This document shows, piece by piece, positions 29,174 to 40,734 of a stretch of 64,000 nt of DNA (position 1 is the stretch's first letter; each line of letters starts with the position of its first letter). The stretch spans positions 310,001-374,000 of the forward strand of contig JAJXVB010000001.1 of the NCBI GenBank assembly GCA_021782365.1, given 5' to 3'. The stretch is from Pseudomonadota bacterium. GTDB taxonomy: Bacteria > Pseudomonadota > Gammaproteobacteria > Burkholderiales > Gallionellaceae. The notes beneath the pieces were generated by a model. That model ran no database searches, was not told where the DNA came from, and saw only the letters and a program-made list of their open reading frames with translations. The position numbers and the translations under genes are program-made.

Positions 29174-31543
29174 TCACCCCTGCCACTTCCAGTTCCTGAT
29201 TTCGGGCATGTCCTCGCCATGCCGGTTGATGTATTGCCTGTGCTCGATCAGCTTGTCCTTCAACTGCTGCTTGAGATAGATGCCCTTGTCTCCGGTCTGC
29301 GGCAGGCGGTCTATCGCATCCATCACCAGATGGAAGCGGTCGAGCTCATTCAAAACCGTCATGTCGAAAGGTGTGGTGATCGTCCCCTCCTCCTTGTAGC
29401 CGCGCACATGTATGTTCCCGTGATTGGTGCGCCTGTAGGTCAGCCTGTGGATCAGCCAGGGATAGGCGTGGTAGGCGAAGATCACGGGCTTGTTCTTCGT
29501 GAAGAGCTCGTCGAATTCCATGTCGGAAAGGCCGTGCGGATGTTCGCTCTGCGGCTGAAGCTTCATCAGGTCCACGACATTGACCACGCGTATCCTGAGC
29601 TCGGGAAGATGCTCGCGCAGTATGGCTACCGCCGCCAGCGTCTCGAGAGTCGGCACATCCCCGCAGCACGCCATCACGAGATCAGGCGAGACCGCCTGGT
29701 CGTTGCTGGCCCATGTCCAGATGCCGATGCCTTCCGTGCAATGCTTGACTGCCGCATCCATGGAAAGCCACTGCGGCGCGGGATGCTTTCCTGCAACCAC
29801 GACATTCACGTAATGGCGGCTTCTCAGACAATGGTCCATCACCGACAAAAGGCAGTTCGCATCGGGCGGAAAATACACACGCACCACCTCTGCCTTCTTG
29901 TTCACCACGAGATCGATGAAGCCCGGATCCTGATGCGTGAAGCCGTTGTGGTCCTGGCGCCACACGTGAGATGCCAGCAGGTAATTGAGCGAGGCGATCT
30001 TGCGGCGCCAAGACAGGTGCGCCGTCACCTTGAGCCACTTCGCGTGCTGGTTGAACATCGAATCCACGATGTGTATGAATGCCTCGTAACAGTTGAAGAC
30101 CCCATGGCGCCCAGTCAACAGATAACCCTCGAGCCAGCCTTCGCACTGATGCTCGCTCAGCATCTCCATCACCCGCCCCGAAGGCGCGAGGAATTCGTCT
30201 CCCTCCAGAGTGTCCGCATCCCACTGGCGGCGCGTGACTTCGAACAGCGCCTCAAGCCCGTTCGAGAGCGTCTCGTCTGGCCCGAACATGCGAAACCGCC
30301 TTTCGTTGAGCTTCAGCACATCCCGGATGAACGTGCCCAAAACATGCGTATCTCCCTTGCCCATCGTTCCGGGCTCGGACACAGAAACCGCATAGTCGCG
30401 GAAATCCGGCATGCGCAGATCGCGCAGCAGCATGCCTCCGTTTGCATGGGGATTCGCCCCCATCCGGCGATCTCCCTTGGGCGCAAGTTCAGCCAGCTCC
30501 GCAATCAATCTTCCCTGCTCGTTGAAAAGTTCCTCGGGGCGATAGCTTCTGAGCCAGTCTTCCAGATGCTTCAAATGCTCCGGATGAACATTCGGGTTGA
30601 GCGGAACCTGATGCGCGCGGAAGGTATCCTCTATTTTCAAACCATCCACCACCTTGGGCCCTGTCCATCCCTTTGGAGACTTCAGGATGATCATCGGCCA
30701 GTTCGGCCTCGAGCGCTTTCCCTCGGTTCTCGCATCATGCTGGATTTTCCTGATCTGCATCACCGCCTTGTCCAGCGCGGAGGCCATCGCCTGATGCATG
30801 TATTCAGGCTCGCTACCTTCGACAAGGATGGGCGCCCAGCCGTAGCCTGTGAAGAGCTGCTCGAGCTCAGTGTGCGGTATCCTTGCTAGCAGCGTCGGAT
30901 TGGCGATCTTGTAGCCGTTGAGATGCAGTATCGGCAGCACCGCCCCGTCTCCCACAGGGTCGAGGAATTTGTTGGAGTGCCACGAAGTCGCCAATGGACC
31001 CGTCTCCGCTTCGCCGTCTCCCACCACGCAGGCGACGATGAGATCCGGATTGTCGAGAACCGCTCCGAAGGAATGGCTCAGGGAATAGCCGAGCTCACCG
31101 CCTTCGTGGATGGAGCCCGGACATTCCGGAGAGGCATGGCTGGGTATGCCGCCAGGAAAGGAAAACTGTATAAACAGTTTCCTCATCCCTTCCTCGTCCT
31201 GGCTTATGTCAGGATATATTTCGCTGTAAGTGCCTTCGAGGTAGGTATGCGAGACGACTGAAGGACCTCCGTGTCCTGGCCCCGAGACATAGATCATGTC
31301 GAGGTCGTATTGATTGATGATACGGTTAAGGTGGGTGTAGATGAAGTTCTGCCCAGGCGTCGTTCCCCAGTGCCCAAGCAGCATGCGCTTGATGTCGGAC
31401 CCCGCAAGCGGCCGCTTCAGGAGCGGATTGTCGTACAAGAAAATCTGGCCTGCCGAGAGATAATTTGCAGCCCGCCAATAGGCATCGATCCTGAGCAGAA
31501 GGTCCGGCGACAATGTCTTATCTTGAAGTGCGGGTGTTTTCAT
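29174..31543 (-). CDS. xfp: Phosphoketolase (xylulose-5-P/fructose-6-P)
   Basis: Start MKTPALQDK at 31543; [57 protein letters not shown]. Confidence 0.93.
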   Translation of the reverse strand: MKTPALQDKTLSPDLLLRIDAYWRAANYLSAGQIFLYDNPLLKRPLAGSDIKRMLLGHWGTTPGQNFIYTHLNRIINQYDLDMIYVSGPGHGGPSVVSHTYLEGTYSEIYPDISQDEEGMRKLFIQFSFPGGIPSHASPECPGSIHEGGELGYSLSHSFGAVLDNPDLIVACVVGDGEAETGPLATSWHSNKFLDPVGDGAVLPILHLNGYKIANPTLLARIPHTELEQLFTGYGWAPILVEGSEPEYMHQAMASALDKAVMQIRKIQHDARTEGKRSRPNWPMIILKSPKGWTGPKVVDGLKIEDTFRAHQVPLNPNVHPEHLKHLEDWLRSYRPEELFNEQGRLIAELAELAPKGDRRMGANPHANGGMLLRDLRMPDFRDYAVSVSEPGTMGKGDTHVLGTFIRDVLKLNERRFRMFGPDETLSNGLEALFEVTRRQWDADTLEGDEFLAPSGRVMEMLSEHQCEGWLEGYLLTGRHGVFNCYEAFIHIVDSMFNQHAKWLKVTAHLSWRRKIASLNYLLASHVWRQDHNGFTHQDPGFIDLVVNKKAEVVRVYFPPDANCLLSVMDHCLRSRHYVNVVVAGKHPAPQWLSMDAAVKHCTEGIGIWTWASNDQAVSPDLVMACCGDVPTLETLAAVAILREHLPELRIRVVNVVDLMKLQPQSEHPHGLSDMEFDELFTKNKPVIFAYHAYPWLIHRLTYRRTNHGNIHVRGYKEEGTITTPFDMTVLNELDRFHLVMDAIDRLPQTGDKGIYLKQQLKDKLIEHRQYINRHGEDMPEIRNWKWQG

Positions 31544-31557
31544 TTTCTTTTTCCCTG

Positions 31558-32709
31558 TCAATTTTGAATCGCCATCATCAAAGAGACCGACTTCGCGATC
31601 ATGAGTTCCTCGTCCGTGTGCATTACCCGCACGACCACGCTTCCGTTCGAGATCACGGATTCATTCCGCGCATTGCGCATCCCGTCGATCGAAATGCCGA
31701 GGAATGCAAGTCCTTCGCATATCCTTTCCCGGATGACTGCCGCGTTCTCTCCCATCCCTCCTGAAAAAACAAGCGTATCTAGCCCTCCAAGAGCCGCCGC
31801 ATATGCGCCTATGAATTTCTTCACCTGATAGCAGAAGAGCGCGATGGCATCGGATGCGCGGCTGTCGGATTTCTCGAGCATCAGCAGGTCGCGCATGTCA
31901 GAACTCGTCCCGGAGACACCCAGGAGTCCCGACTCATGGTTCACGAGGCGCGTGTATCCTTCGATGGTCAGCCCCTCCTTCTGCATCAGATAGCTCGCGA
32001 TCCCGGGATCCATGTCCCCGGATCTTGTGCCCATCATCAGGCCCGATGCAGGGGTGAAGCTCATGCTGGTATCCACAGGCCTTCCCTGGAAGACTGCGGA
32101 AAGGCTTGCGCCATTGCCGAGATGGGCGAGTATCACTCTGCCCTCTCTGGCTGCAGGATCGCCAAGACTGGCCAATTCCTCCATCAGATACTGATAAGAG
32201 AGCCCGTGAAACCCGTAGCGCCTTATCGCGCTATATTTTCGCGGTATGGGCAGCAATGCCGCCACGCTTGGCAATTCCCTGTGAAAGGCCGTATCGAAGC
32301 ATGCGAGCTGCTTAATATCTGGAAATCTTGCATGGAAGTCCTCGATCAGCATGAGTTCGGCTGGCAGATGCTCAGGATCGAACGGGCTTAGCTTGCGCAA
32401 TTCGTCGATCATTTGCCGGTCTATCCAGTGCGGCTTGTCATACCTCTGTCCTCCATGAACCACGCGATGCCCGATCGCAGCAAGCGCATCACAATCTATG
32501 CTTTCCATCAGCAGATCCGCTGCAGCCTTGTGATCGGAAACCTCGACCTGTCTCGAAACGTTATGCCCCTCCCTCTTCATTTTGAGGCTGGCTACAGGAA
32601 GGCCTATCCGCTCGATTTCCCCTTCCAGGATTCGCCCAAAATTTTCCATCTCAAACAGCGCGAACTTGATGCTGGAAGAGCCGCCGTTGAGGGTCAGTAT
32701 GGAACTCAT
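31558..32709 (-). CDS. ackA: Acetate kinase
   Basis: Start [19 protein letters not shown] at 32709; [25 protein letters not shown]. Confidence 0.95.
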   Translation of the reverse strand: MSSILTLNGGSSSIKFALFEMENFGRILEGEIERIGLPVASLKMKREGHNVSRQVEVSDHKAAADLLMESIDCDALAAIGHRVVHGGQRYDKPHWIDRQMIDELRKLSPFDPEHLPAELMLIEDFHARFPDIKQLACFDTAFHRELPSVAALLPIPRKYSAIRRYGFHGLSYQYLMEELASLGDPAAREGRVILAHLGNGASLSAVFQGRPVDTSMSFTPASGLMMGTRSGDMDPGIASYLMQKEGLTIEGYTRLVNHESGLLGVSGTSSDMRDLLMLEKSDSRASDAIALFCYQVKKFIGAYAAALGGLDTLVFSGGMGENAAVIRERICEGLAFLGISIDGMRNARNESVISNGSVVVRVMHTDEELMIAKSVSLMMAIQN

Positions 32710-32716
32710 GGGCGCA

Positions 32717-35245
32717 TCACCTCTGCCACAGGATGCGGGTAGACTCGAGCGGGATCGCCACACCCGCATGACAGGGAACGAGCCGCGCCGTATAGTCCTC
32801 TGCAGGACGCACGGCGCTCACCTCGGCTCTATAGGCATAGCCCGCGCCGACCAGTTCCCGGACCCTGGCCATGTTCAAACATTCTATAGGTGCGCCGCTC
32901 ACTCCATCCGCATAAAGCTCGACGCACACCGAATCCGGATCAAGGTCATCGAGATAAACCTGTATCTCGAACACATGCAGGCTGTCCGTGCTGCTGATCT
33001 TCATCTCCCCGAATCGCAGCGAATTCCATTTCGAATCGAGGTCGCGCAGCCACTCGATCAGATTGACGCCCATCTTCCCCTGCTCTGTCGAACGCTTGAG
33101 ATAGGCTTTTGCCGCCGGCAGATAATGATTTTCCGTGTATTCCCGCACAGCACGATTGCTGGAAAATCGCGGTGTCAGCCTCGCCATGCTCTCGCGCATC
33201 CTGTTGACCCAGGCAACAGGTATGCCGCGCTCGTCGCGCGTATAAAATTCCGGTATCACCTGTTGCTCGAGCAGATCGTAAAGCGCGCGCGCCTCCTCAG
33301 CTTCCCACGCCGGATCGGTGTCGTGCTCCTGCCCATCGCCTATGGCCCAGCCGACTTCCGGGGCATAGGCTTCGGCCCACCATCCATCCAGCTCGGAAAG
33401 ATTGATGCCGCCGTTGACCAGAACCTTCATGCCGCTCGTGCCGCAAGCCTCCCATGGGCGCCTCGGCGTATTGAGCCAGACATCCACGCCCTGCACCAGT
33501 TGCTCGGTGAGCTGCATGTCATAGTCGGCCAGGAATATCACATGCGGCCTGACCTCCGGCCTGCGGATGAAATTCACCCATTGCTGTATCAAGGCCTGTC
33601 CTTCCCTGTCTGCGGGATGCGCCTTTCCCGCCATGATGAGCTGGACCGGGCGCTGCGGATTCGTCAGCAGGCGCACGAGGCGCTCGGGATCATGCAAGAG
33701 CAGATTGGGCCGCTTGTATACCGCAAATCGCCTTGCAAATCCGAGTGTCAGCGTGTTGTGGTCGAAAAGATGCCTGACGGCCCTGACCGTTTCTGCGGAA
33801 GAACCCGATGCGGCAAGCTGCCGGGACAACCGCTCGCGCGCATACTTCACGAGCGCCATCGTGGCATCCGTCCTGAATTCCCAGAGACGGGCATCGGAGA
33901 TCTGCCTTATCTGCTGCCCCATGGACTCCATCGTCCCCAGCCATCGCGCCTTTCCGCAGGCCTCGGTCCAGAGTTCATCGGCCTTCGCGGAATCCCAGGT
34001 CGGCATGTGCACGCCGTTGGTCACATGACCGACAGGTATCTCATCCATCGGCCAATGTGGAAAAAGCGGCGAGAAAATTTTCCGGCTTACCCGCCCATGC
34101 AGGGCGCTCACGCCATTCACCGACCCGCTGCCGCGTATCGCAAGATAAGCCATATTGAAGGGCTCCGTCGGATCGTCCGGATTTTTTCTTCCGAGCGCCA
34201 GGAGGTCGCGCACGCTGATGCCGAACTGTCTTCTTGCATAACCGCCCAAGTATTGCTCTATCAGTTCCGGCGAAAAGCGATCGAATCCTGCGGAAACCGC
34301 CGTGTGCGTGGTGAAGAGATTTCCCGCCCTCGTCACAGCCAGCGCGACCTCGAAGCTTTGCCCTGTTTCCTCCATGAAGCTGCGCGCGCGTTCAAGAACC
34401 GCAAAAGCGGCATGTCCCTCATTCAAATGGCAGACCTCTGGCCTGATATTGAGCGCTTCTAGCAGTCTCCAGCCGCCTATGCCGAGCAGCATTTCCTGCT
34501 TCAGGCGAAGCTCCGGCCCTCCACCGTAAAGCTCGCTGGTGATGCCTCTATGCACCGGATAATTCGCCGCATCGTTGCTATCCAGAAGATAAAGCTTCAC
34601 CCTCCCCACCTGAACCTGCCATGCCCTCAACCATACCGAATAGCCAGGCAGGACGACCTCAAGCCTCAGCCATTCGCCGTTTTCTTTCCTCAAAGGGGTG
34701 ACCGGAAGCTGGCCCGGATCGTTATAGGGATAAAGCGCCTGTTGCGCTCCATCTGCCGCGATTGCCTGACGGAAGTATCCCTGCTGATAGAGCAAGCCCA
34801 CTGCCACCACCGGCACACCGAGATCGCTGGCCGCCTTCAACTGGTCTCCCGCCACATTGCCCAAGCCTCCCGAATAGATGGGCAATGCCTCGCTCAACAT
34901 GTATTCCATGCTGAAATAGGCCACACAGGTGAGGCTGGATTCAGGGTAGGCTTCCTGAAACCAGGCCGTCGTCTCGAGCTCTTCCCTTCTCTCCTGAAGC
35001 AGATCGTCGACGCTCTTGCGAAAGGCGGGATCAGCCAGAGCCTGCACAAGCTTGTCTTTGGAAACCGTCTGCAGAACAACCCAGGGATTCTGCGTCAGCT
35101 CCCAGAGCGCATCGTCAAGCCTCCTCCATATGTCGTCTGCGCCATGCCCCCAGGATGAACGGATGTCCAAGGCAAGCTCCGACAAGGCATCGAAACCCTC
35201 CACGTCGGAACACAGGGGCGTCATCTTTACATGCGGATCATTCAT
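32717..35245 (-). CDS. glgP: Alpha-glucan (glycogen/starch) phosphorylase
   Basis: 842 aa; YFSMEYMLSEALPIYSGGLGNVAGD, NTPRRPWEACGTSGMKVLVNGGINLSELDGWW. Confidence 0.92.
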   Translation of the reverse strand: MNDPHVKMTPLCSDVEGFDALSELALDIRSSWGHGADDIWRRLDDALWELTQNPWVVLQTVSKDKLVQALADPAFRKSVDDLLQERREELETTAWFQEAYPESSLTCVAYFSMEYMLSEALPIYSGGLGNVAGDQLKAASDLGVPVVAVGLLYQQGYFRQAIAADGAQQALYPYNDPGQLPVTPLRKENGEWLRLEVVLPGYSVWLRAWQVQVGRVKLYLLDSNDAANYPVHRGITSELYGGGPELRLKQEMLLGIGGWRLLEALNIRPEVCHLNEGHAAFAVLERARSFMEETGQSFEVALAVTRAGNLFTTHTAVSAGFDRFSPELIEQYLGGYARRQFGISVRDLLALGRKNPDDPTEPFNMAYLAIRGSGSVNGVSALHGRVSRKIFSPLFPHWPMDEIPVGHVTNGVHMPTWDSAKADELWTEACGKARWLGTMESMGQQIRQISDARLWEFRTDATMALVKYARERLSRQLAASGSSAETVRAVRHLFDHNTLTLGFARRFAVYKRPNLLLHDPERLVRLLTNPQRPVQLIMAGKAHPADREGQALIQQWVNFIRRPEVRPHVIFLADYDMQLTEQLVQGVDVWLNTPRRPWEACGTSGMKVLVNGGINLSELDGWWAEAYAPEVGWAIGDGQEHDTDPAWEAEEARALYDLLEQQVIPEFYTRDERGIPVAWVNRMRESMARLTPRFSSNRAVREYTENHYLPAAKAYLKRSTEQGKMGVNLIEWLRDLDSKWNSLRFGEMKISSTDSLHVFEIQVYLDDLDPDSVCVELYADGVSGAPIECLNMARVRELVGAGYAYRAEVSAVRPAEDYTARLVPCHAGVAIPLESTRILWQR

Positions 35246-35272
35246 ACCCTCTCCTTGTCCATTCGATCTTGA

Positions 35273-37597
35273 TCAGGCGATCGCAAAGCGTAAGAACACG
35301 AATCGTTTCGCCTGATCCAGAAGCAGCGCGAAAACCGCCGCAGAAACCAGAAGGCCTGCGACGACAAAACCAGGAAGCGCCGTCACCCACCAGCCAAGGA
35401 CCGCCATCAAGCTCACCAGCGCGATATCCCCCGCACTTGCCAGCGCCATCCATTTCCCGGGGGCGAAGGACCAGATGCGCCCATCCGTGCGCAACACATA
35501 GACGCATGCCTGATTGGTGAACACGAGGATCAGGAACACCACGGTCTGCAGCGCTTCGGGACTCAGATGCTGAGTGGAACGTATCCACCAGTAAGCGCAA
35601 AAGGAAAAAACCAGAGACAGCAATGCGAATATCAGTGCGGCTCCCATCAAGGTCGGCACTTCCCAGCGTTGAGGCTGGGCTGACACAGGAACCCGGTCGG
35701 ATGCGATCGCCATGGTCACGAAGTCGTTGGTGAAAAGCAGCAGCACGATGAGCGTTGCGGAGATCACGAAGCCCCCGGTAAGCCAGAGCCCAAGCGTCAG
35801 GAACACCACGATCTCGAGAGTCTTGAGCGTCTTGTTGAGCGTATAGGTCAACATGCGCCTGTGCACCTCCCGGCCCGTGCGAACCACATCTATCACGCCC
35901 TGCAGCCCTTCTCCTGTCAGCACCACGCCGGCGGCGGCCTTCGCCACATCGGTAGCACTCGCGACGGCAACCCCGAGTTCGGCCTGACGCAACGCAGGCG
36001 CATCGTTGACGCCATCTCCCGTCATGCCGGTCACATGGCCTGCCTGCTGCAGCGCGCTCACGATATGGTGCTTATCTTCTGGCAAAACGCGCGCATAAAG
36101 ATCGCAATCATCATGACTCTGCGCATCGCATACGCGCTCGCCCAAGCCCAGCCTGGCACCTATCGCCTTCGCCGTCTCCAGCGAATCACCGGTTGCCATG
36201 CGCACCCTGACGCCCAGCCGTTTCAGCTCCGCAATCAGGGCGGCGGCATCCTCGCGCGGCGGATCTGACAATCCAACGAGCCCCAGGAGTTCAAATTCAT
36301 CGCCATATCCCGCCGCCACTGCGAGCACGCGCGCCCCGCTCTCGGCAAGCCCGGCCTTTGCCTGATCGAGCGCTTCCTGCTGTTTTGAATCGAGCCTGCA
36401 AAGCGACCCTATGACCTTGGCGGCCCCCTTGACCGCATGCCACTCTTTTCCGTCAACTTCATAGATCCCCATGCTGCGCCGGCTTCCGGGATCGAAGGGC
36501 TGGAATGCCTCCCTGTCGGGCGCATCCTTCAGAAGGCCCTGGGACCTTGCCGGTTCGAGTATCGCCATGTCGAGCGGATCCTGCGTCGCATCGTCGCTCG
36601 CAAGAGCCGCCGCGCGCAGCACGCCATTCTCGTCTGTCCCGTTTGCAAGCGCCACGACACCTGACAAGGAGAGCGTGTTTTGCGTCAGCGTTCCGGTCTT
36701 GTCGGATACCAGCGTGTCCATCGCGGCAGCCTCTTCGACAGCAGGCAGCCTGGTCACCAGCACGCCCCTATGCGCAAGCTGCAGGCTGCTGATCGCGGTC
36801 GCAAGCGTATAGGTCGCAGGGAGCGCGACAGGAACGGATGCAACCAGCAGCATCAATGAAAAAACGGCGGTATCCAGAAGCGGCATATGGTGCAGCAAGG
36901 CATAGACGACGACCGCGACCACCAGGACTGCGTCGAACAGCACCAGCCTTTTCACGATCGCGAAGATGGTGAGCTGCATGTGGCTCGGCGCATTGGAAGT
37001 TCTCACAAGCTCGGCGGTGCGACCGAAGTAGGTATGAAGGCCCGTGGCGGTCACTTCCCCGCTGGCCTCTCCCTGGCGCACGATGGCGCCTGTATAGGCT
37101 GGCTGATTCGGGCCCACATCGACAGGCAGGGATTCTCCCGTGAGAGACGACTGGTCCAGCGCCACTTCTCCTTCGAAAAGCATCAGGTCCGCCGGAACGA
37201 TGTCGCCGGCGCGCACATGCACGGCATCCCCTGGCACGACCTCTTCGGCTGGCACCTTCTTCCATTGACCGTCGCGCAGCACGCGCGCATTGACATGCAG
37301 TTGCTTGCGCAGCAAGGCAAGCGCATCCTTAGCGCGCTGCTCCTGCATAAAGGCCACCACCGCGTTGAATACGAGCAGCATTGCGATGACCATGGCTTCC
37401 ATCCTGCGCCCCAGGAGCAGCTGGAGCGCGATCACGGCTTCCAGCATCCAGGGAACGGGCGCCCAGAATTTTCCGAGCAGTTGCTGCCAGGCCGGCACGA
37501 TTTTTTCGGCGATGGCATTCGGGCCAGACTGTTCCAGCCTCACCCTGGCCTCATCCTCGCTCAGCCCCCGAACAGATGATGGATTTGGAGCTTGCAT
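35273..37597 (-). CDS. Plasma-membrane H+-type P-type ATPase (P3A)
   Basis: Start MQAPNPSSVRGLSEDEARVRL at 37597; DKTGTLTQNTLSL, MTGDGVNDAPALRQAELGVAV, LTGESLPV. Confidence 0.9.
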   Translation of the reverse strand: MQAPNPSSVRGLSEDEARVRLEQSGPNAIAEKIVPAWQQLLGKFWAPVPWMLEAVIALQLLLGRRMEAMVIAMLLVFNAVVAFMQEQRAKDALALLRKQLHVNARVLRDGQWKKVPAEEVVPGDAVHVRAGDIVPADLMLFEGEVALDQSSLTGESLPVDVGPNQPAYTGAIVRQGEASGEVTATGLHTYFGRTAELVRTSNAPSHMQLTIFAIVKRLVLFDAVLVVAVVVYALLHHMPLLDTAVFSLMLLVASVPVALPATYTLATAISSLQLAHRGVLVTRLPAVEEAAAMDTLVSDKTGTLTQNTLSLSGVVALANGTDENGVLRAAALASDDATQDPLDMAILEPARSQGLLKDAPDREAFQPFDPGSRRSMGIYEVDGKEWHAVKGAAKVIGSLCRLDSKQQEALDQAKAGLAESGARVLAVAAGYGDEFELLGLVGLSDPPREDAAALIAELKRLGVRVRMATGDSLETAKAIGARLGLGERVCDAQSHDDCDLYARVLPEDKHHIVSALQQAGHVTGMTGDGVNDAPALRQAELGVAVASATDVAKAAAGVVLTGEGLQGVIDVVRTGREVHRRMLTYTLNKTLKTLEIVVFLTLGLWLTGGFVISATLIVLLLFTNDFVTMAIASDRVPVSAQPQRWEVPTLMGAALIFALLSLVFSFCAYWWIRSTQHLSPEALQTVVFLILVFTNQACVYVLRTDGRIWSFAPGKWMALASAGDIALVSLMAVLGWWVTALPGFVVAGLLVSAAVFALLLDQAKRFVFLRFAIA

Positions 37598-37634
37598 CCT
37601 CTTCCTCCCGCAGTCAGACTTCCGGTCTGACAAT

Positions 37635-39080
37635 TCAATATGCAACCTGTTCCGGATTCCCGCCCATGGCCACAAAAAATGCCGTCGTATCCTGTAGCCG
37701 CTGTGCGCAAGCCTCGAGATAATTCAACCTCGCCTGATGATATTGCATGTCGGCATTCAGAACCTGCAGGTAGTTCACCGTTCCAGCCCGGTAATTCGCC
37801 CTTGCCAGATGAAGCGCATCCTTTGCAGCATTAAGCCCCTGTGAATAAGCCAGAGAGACTTTTGCATCATGCTCCAGCGCCCGCAATGTGTCCGCGACCT
37901 GGGTCAAGGCGCTGATGACGGTCTGGCGATACAATGCCTGGCTCTGCCGGTAGGCCTCTACCGCACCCGCCTTTCTTGCGGCAAGCGTGCCGCCATCGAA
38001 AAGCGGCGTGCTGATATCCGGTCCTACATTCCAGAAGCTCCCGTTCTTGGCGAGCAGATTGTTCATCGAAGTGCTGTTCTGCCCGAAGGAAGCGCTGAGC
38101 GTAAAACTCGGAAACTGCGCGGCGCTCGCCACGCCTATGTTTGCGCTCGCCGCATGCATCCCCGCTTCTGCAGCCAGGATGTCTGGACGCTGACGCACGA
38201 GTTTAGATGGCAGCGACAGGGGCAGTTTTTCAGGCAAGACCAAATCGTCCATCGAGAATTCGGGAGGCTGCCATTCCGATGGCGCATACCCCGCGAGGCT
38301 TGCAAGCAGATGTCCGGATTGACTCAGCTTTTGCTGAAGCGAGGGCAGGGATGCCTCGAGCAATGATAGCTGGCTCTGCAAGGCAAGCACGGCAGAATAG
38401 GCGGCTACCCCCGCCTTCGACTGTTTTTCCGCAATCGATATTTCTTCCCCTTGCAGCGCGATCATCTCATTGGTCAGCTCAATTTCATCGCGATAGGCGG
38501 CCATTGCGATCGCCGTATTCACGATGTTTCCGACAAGGACCAGATAGCTGCCCTGCACAATCGCGCGCTGCTGGTCTGCCTGCGCCTGCAGATTCTCTAC
38601 CATGCGGTGCTCGCCTCCGAATACATCGAGCGCATAGCTCACCGATGCGGAGAGCGTGACCAGATTGAAGATGGGAGCCGGCGCATCGCTGCCAAAACGC
38701 TCCGGAGAAAACTTCTGCCGGGAAGCCGCCACATCGAGGCTTGCCTGCGGATAGAAGATTCCATACCCGGCCCTTAAGTTGTCATGGCTCAGGCGAAGGC
38801 TGGCCTCCGCCGCTTCCAGAGTCGGATTGTTGTGCACTCCTTCTGCGACCACTGCATCGAGCTGCTTCGATCGATAAAGCTTCCACCACCCTGAAGCAGG
38901 TTTTGCGCCCTTATCAAAATGCTGGGATACCTTTGACGCCGTGACTGTGTCATCCGGATCCTGTTTCCGATTGTAATGCGTACTCTCGGGCGCTTTTGGC
39001 GGGACAAAATCGGGTCCCAGGGTACATGAAGTAAGCATCGCCCCTAAAAGCGCAAACAGGCGTTTTGTCAGGAGGCTCAC
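37635..39080 (-). CDS. RND/ABC-type outer membrane efflux lipoprotein (NodT/TolC family)
   Basis: GTG start at 39080 (GTGA overlap with HlyD gene) gives VSLLTKRLFALLGAMLTSC lipobox; two OEP repeats. Confidence 0.8.
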   Translation of the reverse strand: MSLLTKRLFALLGAMLTSCTLGPDFVPPKAPESTHYNRKQDPDDTVTASKVSQHFDKGAKPASGWWKLYRSKQLDAVVAEGVHNNPTLEAAEASLRLSHDNLRAGYGIFYPQASLDVAASRQKFSPERFGSDAPAPIFNLVTLSASVSYALDVFGGEHRMVENLQAQADQQRAIVQGSYLVLVGNIVNTAIAMAAYRDEIELTNEMIALQGEEISIAEKQSKAGVAAYSAVLALQSQLSLLEASLPSLQQKLSQSGHLLASLAGYAPSEWQPPEFSMDDLVLPEKLPLSLPSKLVRQRPDILAAEAGMHAASANIGVASAAQFPSFTLSASFGQNSTSMNNLLAKNGSFWNVGPDISTPLFDGGTLAARKAGAVEAYRQSQALYRQTVISALTQVADTLRALEHDAKVSLAYSQGLNAAKDALHLARANYRAGTVNYLQVLNADMQYHQARLNYLEACAQRLQDTTAFFVAMGGNPEQVAY

Positions 39081-40057
39081 CTGTCTCCCCCTATGTAAAC
39101 ATCCACGAGCTGCCCAGGATAAAGTGAAACATCCTTGGGTCTTGCGAATCTGAAGATGACGGGAAGCACCCTGACGTCCACCCTTTCCGTCCTCTGATTC
39201 GACAGCTCTATTTTCGGTGTGACATAGGGCTGCACCCTGACATATTCCAGTGGAATGTTGATGTCGCTCCCCCTGATGAACATGCGCGCATGCATTCTGG
39301 ATGGCGCAGGCAGCCTGCTGACGAGTATCTCGTCGACATAGCACCGCACTTCAACGAGCTCTCCCGCGCTTCCCATCACGATGGTCGGCATCATGTTACC
39401 GGTATAGCTGTCGTAAGCGCCTTGAGGCGAAACATAGCCTCCGACTGCCGCATTGACAGCCAAGACCGAGCCGACGGATGGAGCCTTGATGACATACTTG
39501 GACAGCAAAACGGATGACGCCTGATAGCTCTTCAATGCGGCCTGATACTGCTTCTCTGCGACCGCAAGGCTGGCCTTTGCTACCGACACTGCATTGCGCG
39601 CGCTGTCCAGCACATCCAGGCTCACCGACCTTTCATCCATCTCATGCGATTTCTCCTGCTTATCGAGCGTGTCCTCCAGGCTCTTGAGGCTCGCTTTCGC
39701 AAGCGTGATCTGCGCAAAAGCCGCATCGGCCTGCGCCTTCTGTTGATCCACGGTTGCGCGCTGCAGGGAGTCGTCTATCGACATCATGGGTGTGCCAGCC
39801 TTCACGTATTGACCTTCTGAAACCATGATCCTGGTCACCACGCCCGATACCTCGGGATAGATGTTGATGTTTTCGCCGCTCTCCTGACTGCTCTCTATGA
39901 TGCCGTTGGCATAAATGCCTTTTGCATAGGGATTGGATGCCGGATTGAATGCGGGAGGCTGGGGTTTGCCCTTCAGGCCATAGACATAAGCGCTTATGAA
40001 GCCTGCCAATATGCCGATGACGGCGACCGCGATCAGTAACCTATTTCTCATGCTCAT
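39077..40057 (-). CDS. HlyD/MacA-family periplasmic adaptor
   Basis: 326 aa; N-terminal TM, biotinyl-lipoyl-like NINIYPEVSGVVTRIMVSEGQYVKAGTPMMSID, coiled coil. Confidence 0.88.
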   Translation of the reverse strand: MSMRNRLLIAVAVIGILAGFISAYVYGLKGKPQPPAFNPASNPYAKGIYANGIIESSQESGENINIYPEVSGVVTRIMVSEGQYVKAGTPMMSIDDSLQRATVDQQKAQADAAFAQITLAKASLKSLEDTLDKQEKSHEMDERSVSLDVLDSARNAVSVAKASLAVAEKQYQAALKSYQASSVLLSKYVIKAPSVGSVLAVNAAVGGYVSPQGAYDSYTGNMMPTIVMGSAGELVEVRCYVDEILVSRLPAPSRMHARMFIRGSDINIPLEYVRVQPYVTPKIELSNQRTERVDVRVLPVIFRFARPKDVSLYPGQLVDVYIGGDR

Positions 40058-40733
40058 CCCCCGTTATCCTGCCGTCTTCCATGTTGATGATGCGGTGCGC
40101 ATATTCGAATATCCTGCTGTCATGAGTGACGATGATGATGCAACGCCTGTCGTTCAATACATGTTCCCTGACGAACTCGAGTATCTTTCTTCCCGTATCC
40201 CCGTCGAGCGATGCAGTCGGCTCATCAAATATCAGGATGTCGGGGCGGCTCGCGATCGCGCGCGCGATCGCAACCCGCTGCTGCTCTCCCCCGCTAAGCT
40301 TGACTGGAGGAAGCTCGGCCCTTTGCGCAAGCCCGACGATTTCCAGGTATTCATGGGCGACCTTGATGGATTCCTTCCAGTCCCGCTTCTTGAGGATCAG
40401 CGGCAGCGCGACATTCTCGACCGTGGTGAGCCTTGGGAAGAGATGATAATCCTGGAACACGAAGCCTATCTTGTTCAGCCTGAAATCGGCGAGCTCGTCG
40501 CTCGACATCTTCCAGATATCCCTGTCCTCGACCAGAACCGTGCCCGAATTGGGCTTCAGGATGCCCGAGATCATGCTCAAGAGCGTCGTCTTCCCGCTCC
40601 CCGAGGGGCCTACGATGTAGAGCATTTCACCGAATTTCGCTTCAAAGCTTACCGACTTCACCGCCATGGTTCTTGCATCGCCTTCGCCAAACCACTTGGC
40701 CAGATCGGTCGCCTGGATCGCAAGGTTCCCCAT
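40041..40733 (-). CDS. ABC transporter ATP-binding protein (MacB/LolD/DevA-like)
   Basis: 230 aa; GPSGSGKTTLLSMISG, LSGGEQQRVAIARAI, ILIFDEPTASLDGDTG. Confidence 0.92.
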   Translation of the reverse strand: MGNLAIQATDLAKWFGEGDARTMAVKSVSFEAKFGEMLYIVGPSGSGKTTLLSMISGILKPNSGTVLVEDRDIWKMSSDELADFRLNKIGFVFQDYHLFPRLTTVENVALPLILKKRDWKESIKVAHEYLEIVGLAQRAELPPVKLSGGEQQRVAIARAIASRPDILIFDEPTASLDGDTGRKILEFVREHVLNDRRCIIIVTHDSRIFEYAHRIINMEDGRITGDEHEK

Positions 40734-40734
40734 G

